A stretch of DNA of 34,814 bases from Candidatus Zhuqueibacterota bacterium. Its GTDB lineage: Bacteria; Zhuqueibacterota; Zhuqueibacteria; Residuimicrobiales; Krinioviventaceae. A model generated the notes under the pieces. That model did not search any database. It was given only the letters and a program-made list of their open reading frames with translations, and was not told the origin of the DNA. Made by a program: the position numbers and the translations under genes. Location of the stretch: positions 1 through 34,814 of the forward strand of contig JAFGKD010000015.1 in the NCBI GenBank assembly GCA_016928775.1, given 5' to 3'. This document shows positions 1-7,396 of this stretch, in pieces; the first letter of the stretch is position 1, and every line of letters starts with the position of its first letter.

Positions 1-3
1 TTC

Positions 4-59
4 TATTCTTCCAACTCAGGAGTATTTTTGCCTTTGGAAGAATAAACAAACTTTTTTTC
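4..59 (+). terminator. Possible terminator hairpin at the window edge
   Basis: An 11-bp perfect inverted repeat (TATTCTTCCAA at 4-14, TTGGAAGAATA at 34-44) is followed after seven bases by a run of seven T. It could terminate a plus-strand gene lying to the left of the window. The 19-nt loop and the gap before the T run make this weak. Confidence 0.3.
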
Positions 60-164
60 TTAAATCCAATAATTATGGTTAACTAAGATATTCGATTGAA
101 ACAGGCTTTACTAATAAATTTGAATGAAAATGAATGGCAGGCAGTATCTATCCCCTGTAACAAA

Positions 165-200
165 AAAGCCGGCGACAGTTACAAGGCTATCGCCGGCTTT
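165..200 (-). terminator. Rho-independent terminator of tRNA-Pro
   Basis: An 11-bp perfect GC-rich stem (165-175 with 190-200; AAAGCCGGCGA / TCGCCGGCTTT) has a 14-nt loop. On the minus strand it is followed by a T run (complement of 162-167). It starts ten bases after the 3' end of the tRNA, so it most likely ends the tRNA transcript. Confidence 0.8.
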
Positions 201-209
201 CACAAATAG

Positions 210-284
210 TCGGGGCGAGAAGATTTGAACTTCCGACCTCTGCACCCCCAGTGCAGCGCGCTTACCGGACTGCGCCACGCCCCG
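210..284 (-). tRNA. tRNA-Pro (anticodon GGG)
   Basis: The minus strand folds as a complete tRNA. The acceptor stem is CGGGGCG/CGCCCCG with discriminator A. The D arm contains AGTCCGGTA, and the anticodon stem CTGCA/TGCAG closes the loop CTGGGGG, giving anticodon GGG. The T arm is GGAAG-TTCAAAT-CTTCT. The 3' CCA is not encoded (the next bases are CTA), so it must be added after transcription. It reads proline codons CCC and CCU. A terminator follows directly, which suggests a single-gene transcript. Confidence 0.95.
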
Positions 285-285
285 A

Positions 286-752
286 TTTTTGCATTCTCAC
301 ACTCTTATGTCCCCTATATGTCCCCAGCGTGTCCCCAAAGTCAAGTAGCCGAGCCAATCTTATTAAAAACAGGCTTATACAACATGCCACTAATCTGTCC
401 TACATGTCCCCCAGTTATGAAAGTCAAGCAGTCGATCTATCTCAATCAAAAATCAGTTTTTTATACCTCAACAAAACAGATGTGAATTAGGTACGAGTGA
501 TTCGCAGAGCAGCCCCCTGAAAAAAATCACAAATTTCAACAGGTTTTCGCGATTTCAACAAACAACTCTACCACGATCCGGGAAAATTTGAAATAAAGGA
601 TATCCTCAGCATTGTTTTATCAACCTCGCCATTTTCCAAGATGTCCGTTTTACAAGATTCTCCCCTATTTTACGGCTAAATGATAACCTTAGAAAAAGGT
701 GCGCCCCCCAAGTACGCACCATTGACACCTTGTTTTATTTTCGTTTAGGCAA
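286..752. other. Gene-free stretch between tRNA-Pro and the LamG-protein gene
   Basis: No reading frame here has a credible start, ribosome site or family resemblance. Frames of up to 86 codons run through the tRNA and are chance products. The only structure seen is a set of TGTCCCC repeats just upstream of the tRNA (308-336, with related copies at 396-412). Confidence 0.5.
308..336. repeat. Three TGTCCCC direct repeats at 11-bp spacing
   Basis: TGTCCCC occurs at 308-314, 319-325 and 330-336, exactly 11 bp (about one helical turn) apart. TGTCC and TGTCCCCC occur at 396-400 and 405-412. The block lies 24-50 bp upstream of the 5' end of tRNA-Pro, where a promoter or upstream activating site would sit. 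Function unknown. Confidence 0.5.
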
Positions 753-787
753 TTTGGCCTTGCCACAAGATATTGTGGTAGGCCAAA
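753..787. repeat. Imperfect hairpin downstream of the LamG gene
   Basis: TTTGGCC (753-759) pairs with GGCCAAA (781-787), and inside it CCACAA (763-768) pairs with TTGTGG (773-778). No T run follows, so it is not a classical terminator. It may stabilise the 3' end of the LamG transcript, which arrives from the right. Confidence 0.4.
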
Positions 788-800
788 TGGAATAAATGGA

Positions 801-845
801 AATAAGGCCATATGTAGTGATGCAATCAGGACATATGGCCTTATT
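801..845 (-). terminator. Long hairpin overlapping the stop of the LamG gene
   Basis: A 14-bp perfect stem (AATAAGGCCATATG at 801-814 with 832-845) has a 17-nt loop. The right arm contains the TAA stop of the minus-strand gene that ends at 841. Transcript end or 3' stability element; there is no strong T run. Confidence 0.5.
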
Positions 846-2664
846 TGATCAACGTCATTTTGCGTGTTTCAACACGATCGCCGCTGATCAGGCGGTAGAG
901 GTAAATCCCGCTCGGCACAGGTTGCCCGGCTTCGTTCAAGCTGTTCCACTGCACATGATAATCGCCGGCGCTTTGTACGCCGCGATGCAGCGTGCGAACT
1001 TTGTGGCCAAGGACGTCATATACTTCAAGACTTACCTCTTGAGTACGATCCAGCGAGTAGGCGATCGTTGTCAGCGGATTAAAGGGATTTGGATAGTTGG
1101 CTTTCAGGGCAAATTCCGTTGGCGGCGCAGTTTTTTCAGCAACAGCCACGCTGCCGCCGTTAGGGCCTTCCATCATGGCCAGATACATTATTTGCTCTTC
1201 GGTGAGCGCCTGGTCCCAGTAACGAACGCGATCCATCATACCCACAAGCTTTACGGAAGTTATTGCATCAGCGTCATTGGGGCGGGCGCCGAGATACAAA
1301 TCGTCACCTTCATTTTCAACGATTTCATCAGTTCCCTCACCATCTATCGCAAAGACGCCATCAATGTAAATGCTGTAATAGATGTTATCCGACAGAACAC
1401 AGGTCACCTGATGCCAGTCACCATCCATGAGATCAATGCCGGTTTCCGCAACATCGTTGGCAACTCTGAGTTCACTTGCATCCACACAATTGAGAATACA
1501 ATCAACGCCAAGGCTTTCGTTATTGTAAGGATGCAGCCACACATCAATATGTCGATCCATCAATGGAGGTTCCCAAACATCGCCATCCGCCCAGAAGAGG
1601 TAGCCCCAGTTTGGCGTTTCGCCGGTATAGAGCATCCAGGTTGAGATGGTATAATTCGGTGCATTCATGGCATCCTGGTAAGGAACGAGAACATAAGTTA
1701 ATTCGCCAAAGCCATTCTGTTCCGAGAATTCGATTGCATGTCCCGTTTCACCAGCCTTGGTGACAATACCTTCATTGACGCGGTCAATCCAGGCACCGAC
1801 GATCTCGCCATTATTGCCGGCTGTACCCTGGTCGATGCACACAGCACCCTCGGTTTCCTCAAAATCAAAGAAATAGACCGGATTGGGCAAGCCGTTTGTC
1901 GGCACTTCGCCAGTGAGACCCGCGTACGTTTTGCTCATACAGATTTCATCAAACAAACATTCGCATGGTGAAGGCGAGTTGCCGCTGCCGATGCGTACGC
2001 GATCAAAACCGCCGCTGCCTTCCCAAAAGGCAAAAACGTCGGCTGTGCTGGTATCCGGTTCCACAGCGGGATCAGGATTTACCCACAGGTATGCTTTGTC
2101 GTTTTCAGCCGTGCCGTTCATGATCAATTTCACGACCAGCCAGTTTTGATCGTAAGCGTCAATCTCGGTGAAAACAGCTCCAGAAGCACGATGCGCATCC
2201 ATGCCGAGCATAGTAGTGGCCCACGGTTTGCCAATGTAGAGCAATTCCAAAGAAGCACCTAAAAAAAGCGAAAAGCCGCAATAAGATTCATCCACCTCAT
2301 AGGTATCGAATCTTTCATACAGCATACTGATCCAGTAGGTTGTGCCGTCGTCCGGCCAGGTTTCTTCAAACAGTCGCCAAATTGTTCCGGATTCCGACAC
2401 TTCCAAAAAGCCGCCGGTTTGCGGTACACCCTCATATCCCATGCTGCCAGCTAAAACAAGCACGCTGCCGGCAGCGGGTTCATCCCAGGGGCCTATCCAG
2501 CCATTACCCGAGTCACCCCGTCCCAACAGGTCTCCTTCGGGATAATCAAAAGATTCTTTTAGCACATCCGGGACTGCCGCAAAAGCTTGAAACACCAGGA
2601 AAAACAGCGCCGCAAGCGCCACAAAAGTTGTGAGACGAAAATAAACGTAACATCTTTGTTTCAT
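841..2664 (-). CDS. Secreted LamG-type protein with C-terminal sorting domain
   Basis: A 607-residue exported protein. An N-terminal signal segment (about residues 10-30, ending near AFA) is followed by a first beta-sandwich-like region (about 35-245) and a LamG/concanavalin-like jelly roll (about 262-498, opening with YFFDFEETEG). The final 90 residues are a FlgD-like/type IX-type sorting domain (NYPNPFNP, then SGIYLYRL and MTLIK at the very end). LamG-like domains commonly bind glycans, but no catalytic residues are recognisable, so the role is probably carbohydrate or surface binding. The ATG at 2664 is chosen because GAAGGGG stands in the right place before it and the signal peptide follows at once. 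An ATG nine codons further up is less suitable. It lies downstream of the lacI-type gene and may be co-transcribed with it. Confidence 0.85.
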   Translation of the reverse strand: MKQRCYVYFRLTTFVALAALFFLVFQAFAAVPDVLKESFDYPEGDLLGRGDSGNGWIGPWDEPAAGSVLVLAGSMGYEGVPQTGGFLEVSESGTIWRLFEETWPDDGTTYWISMLYERFDTYEVDESYCGFSLFLGASLELLYIGKPWATTMLGMDAHRASGAVFTEIDAYDQNWLVVKLIMNGTAENDKAYLWVNPDPAVEPDTSTADVFAFWEGSGGFDRVRIGSGNSPSPCECLFDEICMSKTYAGLTGEVPTNGLPNPVYFFDFEETEGAVCIDQGTAGNNGEIVGAWIDRVNEGIVTKAGETGHAIEFSEQNGFGELTYVLVPYQDAMNAPNYTISTWMLYTGETPNWGYLFWADGDVWEPPLMDRHIDVWLHPYNNESLGVDCILNCVDASELRVANDVAETGIDLMDGDWHQVTCVLSDNIYYSIYIDGVFAIDGEGTDEIVENEGDDLYLGARPNDADAITSVKLVGMMDRVRYWDQALTEEQIMYLAMMEGPNGGSVAVAEKTAPPTEFALKANYPNPFNPLTTIAYSLDRTQEVSLEVYDVLGHKVRTLHRGVQSAGDYHVQWNSLNEAGQPVPSGIYLYRLISGDRVETRKMTLIK

Positions 2665-2783
2665 GGTTGATCCCCTTCTCTTGAGATACATGTTGCGAAA
2701 AGCATGTGCTTTTCAATGGTTTGGTTGATTATGAATCTGCTGCGATTTGGGAGACTCAAACGATCATCTTCGATGCTATCCAT
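2661..2783 (-). CDS. Possible 40-residue leader peptide coupled to the LamG gene
   Basis: In the 200-bp gap before the LamG gene, a frame of 40 codons opens with ATG at 2783 and closes with a TGA that overlaps the LamG start as ATGA. AAGGAGGTGAT (2791-2781), an 11-base match to the anti-Shine-Dalgarno of 16S rRNA, precedes and overlaps the ATG. Only about two bases separate its core AGGAGG from GTGATG, which is too close for efficient initiation at that codon. The peptide resembles nothing I know. It may be a coupling leader, or the site may be a ribosome standby site. Low confidence. Confidence 0.3.
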   Translation of the reverse strand: MDSIEDDRLSLPNRSRFIINQTIEKHMLFATCISREGDQP

Positions 2784-2865
2784 CACCTCCTTTCCTTCTG
2801 GTGTGACTTGTAATTTTATAAGGAAATGGGTCGCTGTTCGCCAAGCTGCGACAGAGTCGCGATCA

Positions 2866-3867
2866 CTATGTCGAGGCGCGTATAATAAGTCGTGTTGGAA
2901 TGGTTACGGTTTTACCTCTGGTTTGTTTAACCGGATTTTGAATTGCTTCCAACATCAGTTTGGCGCAGGACCGTCCCATTTCAGCCGGCTCTTGCGCAAC
3001 GGTCGTGAGCGCTGGATCCATATATTGGGCCAACATGAGATTACCAAACCCGGCCACAGCGATATCGTCAGGAATAGAAAGTCCCAGCTTTTTAATCGCA
3101 CCATACGCACCAAAAGCGACCTGATCGTTCACCGCAAACACGGCGCGGGGGAGAGGTGGTTGGCTCAACGTGGCGTTCATATTTTCAAAACCGTCCGCTT
3201 CACGAAAACCACCTCTTTTGATCCATTGTTCATGTACAGGCAGGGCATGTTTCTTTTGCGCATCGATAAAGCCCTGATAACGATCAACGCTCACCGAAAC
3301 CATGTTCGGACCACCCAAATGCGCGATAGTCGTGTAATCTTTTTGAATGAGATATTCGGTCAATTGAAACGCAGCTTGATAGTCATCTACCACCACTTTG
3401 GCAAGCGAAACATCCGCAATGACTCGATCAAAACAGACAACCGGGATGCCGTTATTTTTTAAGTTGGTCAAATGGGGTGCCGTTTGTGTTTCTCGGGACA
3501 CCGAGATGATCAAGCCGGCAACCTGATTGGACAGCATTGTTTTGGCATTGAGCACCTCGCGATGAAAATTCTCATTGGATTGCGAAATCATGATCGTATA
3601 ACCGGCGTCATACACGACATCTTCGATGGCGCTGATGACCGTGGAAAAAAAATCCACGTTAATATTGGGCACAATGATGCCAATCGTGTTGCTCGTGCGA
3701 CGTTTAAAGCTCTGCGCCAGCACATTCGGGTGATAATCCAGTTCGATGGCCAGCGCTTTAATCCGGTCGCGTGTCTCTTTTTTGATATCGGGATGATCGC
3801 GCAGCGCTTTCGAGACGGTCGTGTGGTGCAAATTGAGTTGTTGTGCCAGGTCTTTGATCGTGACCAT
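2866..3867 (-). CDS. LacI-family transcriptional regulator
   Basis: A 333-residue repressor of normal LacI/GalR length. The N-terminal helix-turn-helix (about residues 3-25, TIKDLAQQLNLHHTTVSKAL) and hinge helix (about 48-58, HPNVLAQSFK) are followed by a periplasmic-binding-protein-like sensor domain starting at TIGIIVP. DFFSTVISAIED and the closing TTVAQEPAEMG stretch are typical of the family. The effector is probably a sugar. The gene sits 31 bp behind the DUF362-type gene on the same strand and ahead of the LamG gene, so it is probably in one transcript with them. A LacI-like palindrome overlaps the promoter of that transcript, which fits autoregulation. No clear ribosome site precedes the ATG; translation may depend on the upstream gene. 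Confidence 0.92.
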   Translation of the reverse strand: MVTIKDLAQQLNLHHTTVSKALRDHPDIKKETRDRIKALAIELDYHPNVLAQSFKRRTSNTIGIIVPNINVDFFSTVISAIEDVVYDAGYTIMISQSNENFHREVLNAKTMLSNQVAGLIISVSRETQTAPHLTNLKNNGIPVVCFDRVIADVSLAKVVVDDYQAAFQLTEYLIQKDYTTIAHLGGPNMVSVSVDRYQGFIDAQKKHALPVHEQWIKRGGFREADGFENMNATLSQPPLPRAVFAVNDQVAFGAYGAIKKLGLSIPDDIAVAGFGNLMLAQYMDPALTTVAQEPAEMGRSCAKLMLEAIQNPVKQTRGKTVTIPTRLIIRAST

Positions 3868-3898
3868 GTCAAATATTGTCCAAAAGGGCAGCTATAAT

Positions 3899-5860
3899 TT
3901 ACTTTAAAAGGGTAATGCGATGAGTGACGATCTGATGATCCGTTGTCAGACGAACGATATAAAAACCACTCGGCATCGTCCTCCCAGTGGCGGAAGTGCC
4001 GTTCCAGACAATGTGATGTTCACCTGATTCGACAAAGCCATCCATCAGGGTGGTAACAAACTCACCTTTTACATTATAAACAGCGATTTCAACATCATTG
4101 TCTTGAGCTAAAAAGAGCCTTATTTTTGTTTGGGCGTTAAATGGATTCGGATAGTTCTGCACCAAAGCGGTTTGCATCGGCATTGTTTCAGCAAAATCCG
4201 CGACCGCCGTGTTGGATCCGGCGACGATCAGTTCAATGCCGTCGCCAATGCCCAGGTTGCGAGTGTACTTTTTGTCTGTTGCGTTATTCCAGTGCTCATG
4301 TACGCCGAGACTGTTGAGCGGTGTGCCATCTTGTTCAGGATCATATTTTATCCCGGATGGTGGGTTGTGCGCTAACGCGGCTTCGTGCAGATAATTGTCA
4401 ACATTGCCGCGCACCCAGCCCTGCCCGGGCTCATTGCGCAAAAAATCGAGGCAGACGGACTCGATGGCGATAAAATCCTGAGATAAAAAGAGACTGTTCG
4501 GCCAATCACTATCAAAGGATGCCCATTTGTGTTCTTTTTTGAGTTCTGTTGATTGATCGGGCGCTGAATGAAGGCCATCAATCAAAAACAGCATTGTTTT
4601 TGCGCCCAAATGTTTATAACCCATCAAATCAGCGATGCTATTATAGGTTCCCATTGCGCGCTTGTCAAAGTCCCAGTGGCCGCCAAAATGAAAATCAGAA
4701 TGCACGCAAATGTAAGGATGCAGTCCTGCGTTCTTTGGCGCACTGCTCTGGGGAATATTGTTGGGAGGATAGGACATGATAGAGCCAAACAAGTTTTTGC
4801 CATTCAAGGTCACGCCAGCCAGGTTGTGTCCTTTCAGCTGTCCCATATTGATGAGGTATTTGGCTTGAGATACGCAGGCGGGAACATAGGTGGGATTGCC
4901 GCCGTCGGGCTCCAATGTTAATTTTTGCGAGAAATGAAGCTGCGCATCCATATCCCGCTGGACTTTGACCCGACCATCACCACCCTCCCAATCCGCCAGG
5001 ATAACATTCGGATAGCGGCTTTTGCATTTATCAAATATTTCTTTTGGAATAAAGCGCGTCGCATCAAAAAAAGTAATGTCAGCAGGTGTGACGCCAGCGT
5101 GTTCGACCAACTGCTCCAGCATGGCCAAAACGACCTGGGGTGAACTGTAGAAACTGTTGCGAGCGCTGCTGTGTGTGTTGCAGGCGTTCAGGTTTATTTT
5201 GATGGCGATCTTTTCACCCATTTGATAGCCGATGTCTCCATATCCGTGCTGGCGATTGAAATAGCGGAACAGCGTTTCCCACGCCGCGGCATCGGTTTTA
5301 GTGGCGGTTAAATCGCGCAGTGACTGCGACAGCATGGCATCGACCACTGCCTGGTTGGTATATTTGTCGTCCGACCAATAGCCGGAGCCATTCCAGCTCG
5401 TCGCTTCCGGATTGTGCGCCCAGACAACTCGGCCCGGGAAAATACCTTGTGCTGTTCCCATCGGCGAATTCGGCGAATCAGTCGGGACAAATGGATCATC
5501 ATCGGCGTAGGCTGGCAGACTCGGCGTATGGAAAAAAGCAAATCCCAGTGCCCCAAGCAGCAGAACAACCATAAGAAAGGCGGGGATACCTCGCCGAATG
5601 CGGAGGTAGAATGTAAATTTTTTGAACAGCGCCACCGAAGAAACCAGTCCGACCAGCCATAGCACAAAACCGGATGCCACGGGGAAGGCGATCCGTTGGC
5701 AGGGGTACATGGCGCGATTAGGTTTGGGTATGACTCGAATGAGGAACCATATCAGCGACAAAAAGCCAAAGAGCAGCAAAATGATTTTGGGCATACGATT
5801 CTGTTTTGTTGTGCGCGTGGGGGAATTATCGTTGGCAGTGGATGTTTTACAGTGCAGCAT
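3899..5860 (-). CDS. DUF362-type protein with three N-terminal membrane helices and a C-terminal sorting domain
   Basis: A 653-residue protein. Three hydrophobic helices (about 24-42, 60-78 and 91-110) come first. The third ends in PAYA followed by DDDPF, which resembles a signal peptidase site. The central region (about 150-560) resembles DUF362, with GEKIAIKINLN, an Asp-rich FFDATRFIP stretch and an INMGQLKGHNLAGVTLNGKN segment typical of that family. The biochemical role of DUF362 is not settled. The last 88 residues are a FlgD/type IX-type sorting domain (NYPNPFNAQT, SGFYIVRL, ITLLK). The start at 5860 has GGAG eight bases upstream. It is first in a probable three-gene transcript with the LacI regulator and the LamG protein. 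DUF362 assignment about 75% sure. Confidence 0.8.
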   Translation of the reverse strand: MLHCKTSTANDNSPTRTTKQNRMPKIILLLFGFLSLIWFLIRVIPKPNRAMYPCQRIAFPVASGFVLWLVGLVSSVALFKKFTFYLRIRRGIPAFLMVVLLLGALGFAFFHTPSLPAYADDDPFVPTDSPNSPMGTAQGIFPGRVVWAHNPEATSWNGSGYWSDDKYTNQAVVDAMLSQSLRDLTATKTDAAAWETLFRYFNRQHGYGDIGYQMGEKIAIKINLNACNTHSSARNSFYSSPQVVLAMLEQLVEHAGVTPADITFFDATRFIPKEIFDKCKSRYPNVILADWEGGDGRVKVQRDMDAQLHFSQKLTLEPDGGNPTYVPACVSQAKYLINMGQLKGHNLAGVTLNGKNLFGSIMSYPPNNIPQSSAPKNAGLHPYICVHSDFHFGGHWDFDKRAMGTYNSIADLMGYKHLGAKTMLFLIDGLHSAPDQSTELKKEHKWASFDSDWPNSLFLSQDFIAIESVCLDFLRNEPGQGWVRGNVDNYLHEAALAHNPPSGIKYDPEQDGTPLNSLGVHEHWNNATDKKYTRNLGIGDGIELIVAGSNTAVADFAETMPMQTALVQNYPNPFNAQTKIRLFLAQDNDVEIAVYNVKGEFVTTLMDGFVESGEHHIVWNGTSATGRTMPSGFYIVRLTTDHQIVTHRITLLK

Positions 5861-5873
5861 AAAATACTCCGCT

Positions 5874-5891
5874 TTATCTCACGTGTGATAA
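5874..5891. promoter_or_regulatory. Candidate LacI-type operator
   Basis: TTATCTCACGTGTGATAA is an 18-bp palindrome with a single mismatched pair and a central CG, the geometry usual for LacI/GalR operators. It overlaps the -10 element of the promoter in front of the DUF362-type gene and ends 14 bp before its start codon. The LacI-family gene is the next gene in the same direction, so autorepression is the simplest reading. Confidence 0.6.
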
Positions 5892-5917
5892 TATAGGGAT
5901 AAATTTTTTTGATGCAA
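5890..5917 (-). promoter_or_regulatory. Sigma70-like promoter of the DUF362-lacI-LamG genes
   Basis: Minus strand: TTGCAT (5917-5912), 16 bases, TATATT (5895-5890). The -10 overlaps the palindrome at 5874-5891 by two bases, so a bound repressor would cover the -10 and the start point. Confidence 0.5.
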
Positions 5918-5944
5918 GTTAATTTTTACATGATTGGAATCGAG

Positions 5945-7132
5945 CTATCGCATTACCACAAGTTTTCCTGTCTGGGAAAAATCCTGTGCTGCCAATTTGT
6001 ATACATAGATTCCGCTCGCGACGACTGCTCCATTTTCATCTTTACCATCCCAGTCGAGTGAGTGGAATCCGGCGGACTGTTCATCATTGAGCAAATATCG
6101 TATAGTTTGACCGGCGGCGTTATAAATAGTCAGCGCAACCAGCGCTGGTCGAGCCAGATGATAGGTGAGGGTGGTGGAGGGATTCGCCGGATTGGGATAA
6201 TTGTACAAGAGTTTGCAATCAAAACTCTGGTTGGGTGATTTTTCGACCCTGGACGTCATCACTTCCGGTTTTATGATCAGTGTGCCAAAAGATTTAAGCG
6301 CTGTTTTACTGTATGATCCCACTTTGGCCCAATAATCAATGTGGTGAAAATTGGACCAGTTGCCCTGACCGCGCTCTTTTTCGTCGAGATCCTGGACTTC
6401 AAAATTGATGCCCACCCTTGTCTCTTTCGATAAATCGACAAAGTTTGATGCATCGATCTGCAGGCACGGATTGGGATTGATGCGCCATTCGATGATATAA
6501 CCGCGGCCCTCATTCTCCTTGAGACGAACGACCGCCTGCATATCGCCATTTTGTGCCCAGCTTTCATAAAAATCCCACGCTGTTGCTGTGCGCGGTTCGC
6601 CGGCCATCAAACCGCCAGTTCCGAGTCCGCCCAACGTGGACTTGTGCGTACTGCAGACAACCTGCCAGCTGCTACAGTCGCCGGCACATGTTTGATTCTC
6701 GTGCCATTGATACGTCGAATTCATCATAATTTCCACGCCGTCGCCCCACCAGGGCCATCCGTTTGTAAACGTCATCTCATTCGCCAGTGGATTGTTGGGG
6801 GAAATCCAACGATCGGTGTCAAAACCATAAATCACATCATCGGTCACATCAAAAGCAAAATAGAGGCTGACGCCATCGTGCTTGACCCACGCCTGCAGTG
6901 ATAGATCACGACTATCCTGCGCCGGTACTTTGGTGTCGGTTTTCCAGTCCTTAACACCAATAAAGCATTGTGCATCAGCATATTCTTCTTGCTGGATCAT
7001 ACCGTCCAATGACGGAGTCGTACCGAGATAAGCCGTGAGCACCTGTGGCGCCTCTCCGGCGAGGCAAAAGTCAACTGTAATGAGTGTAAATGAAATGATC
7101 AACATGGTGAATTTGGTGAAAGGATATGTCAT
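5945..7132 (-). CDS. Secreted CBM9-type carbohydrate-binding protein with C-terminal sorting domain
   Basis: A 395-residue exported protein. A signal peptide (about 1-25, ending CLAGEA) is followed by a CBM9/DOMON-like beta-sandwich (about 28-290). Visible family features are PSLDGMIQQEEYADAQ near the start, VSLYFAFDVTDD, the acidic WWGDGVEIMM strand and YIIEWRINP. The remainder (about 309-395) is a FlgD/type IX-type sorting domain (YNYPNPANPSTT, SGIYVYKLA, GKLVVMR). It probably binds polysaccharide ends outside the cell; no enzyme active site is seen. AAGGA lies seven bases before the ATG, and a sigma70-like promoter is found at 7166-7193. It is separated by 84 bp, with its own promoter site, from the next minus-strand gene. 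Confidence 0.85.
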   Translation of the reverse strand: MTYPFTKFTMLIISFTLITVDFCLAGEAPQVLTAYLGTTPSLDGMIQQEEYADAQCFIGVKDWKTDTKVPAQDSRDLSLQAWVKHDGVSLYFAFDVTDDVIYGFDTDRWISPNNPLANEMTFTNGWPWWGDGVEIMMNSTYQWHENQTCAGDCSSWQVVCSTHKSTLGGLGTGGLMAGEPRTATAWDFYESWAQNGDMQAVVRLKENEGRGYIIEWRINPNPCLQIDASNFVDLSKETRVGINFEVQDLDEKERGQGNWSNFHHIDYWAKVGSYSKTALKSFGTLIIKPEVMTSRVEKSPNQSFDCKLLYNYPNPANPSTTLTYHLARPALVALTIYNAAGQTIRYLLNDEQSAGFHSLDWDGKDENGAVVASGIYVYKLAAQDFSQTGKLVVMR

Positions 7133-7165
7133 GACAGTTCCTTGGTTTGATACACGAAATGATAA

Positions 7166-7193
7166 ATTGTATCGTTTTTTCGTATATCGCCAA
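7166..7193 (-). promoter_or_regulatory. Sigma70-like promoter of the CBM9-type gene
   Basis: Minus strand: TTGGCG (7193-7188), 16 bases, TACAAT (7171-7166), about 35 bp upstream of the ATG at 7132. The region just downstream of the -10 (7146-7165) holds TTATC and CGTGT elements resembling those of the palindrome at 5874-5891, but with different spacing. Confidence 0.4.
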
Positions 7194-7322
7194 TTTAAGT
7201 GAATTCATCATTAAAGCAAGCCTTTTTTGCCCTCGTATGTGCGGCTATATCACTCGGTTTTTGTCAAGTTTTTAAGGTTTTTGCTCCCAGAGCTTGAGGT
7301 TTTGCGGCGATTTATTTTTTAT

Positions 7323-7352
7323 TTGGAATCTTGGCAAAAAATGATATGTTTG
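7323..7352 (+). promoter_or_regulatory. Possible Bacteroidota-type promoter of the plus-strand operon
   Basis: TTG at 7323-7325 and TATGTTTG at 7345-7352 match the -33 TTG / -7 TAnnTTTG pattern of Bacteroidota with 19 bases between. It lies about 45 bp upstream of the preferred start at 7397. The host lineage is unproven, so this stays tentative. Confidence 0.3.
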
Positions 7353-7396
7353 TAAGTGTAAATAAAAGAGGCTGCACCATGTGGAAAGGGGCAAGT

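Noticed and set aside
796..1644. Open frame of 282 codons on the plus strand
   Set aside because: Lies antisense within the LamG gene, lacks a ribosome site and family resemblance, and has the composition of a reversed coding strand.
2777..2796. 3' end of a 16S rRNA gene (plus strand ATCACCTCCTTTC)
   Set aside because: Only about 13 bases match and nothing upstream resembles rRNA; it is simply the complement of a strong ribosome site on the minus strand.
2704..3462. Open frame of 252 codons on the plus strand
   Set aside because: Mostly antisense to the LacI-family gene, whose HTH and sensor motifs are unambiguous.
7146..7165. Second copy of the LacI-type operator in front of the CBM9 gene
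   Set aside because: Shares TTATC and CGTGT with the site at 5874 but spacing differs and dyad symmetry is poor; kept only as a hint.
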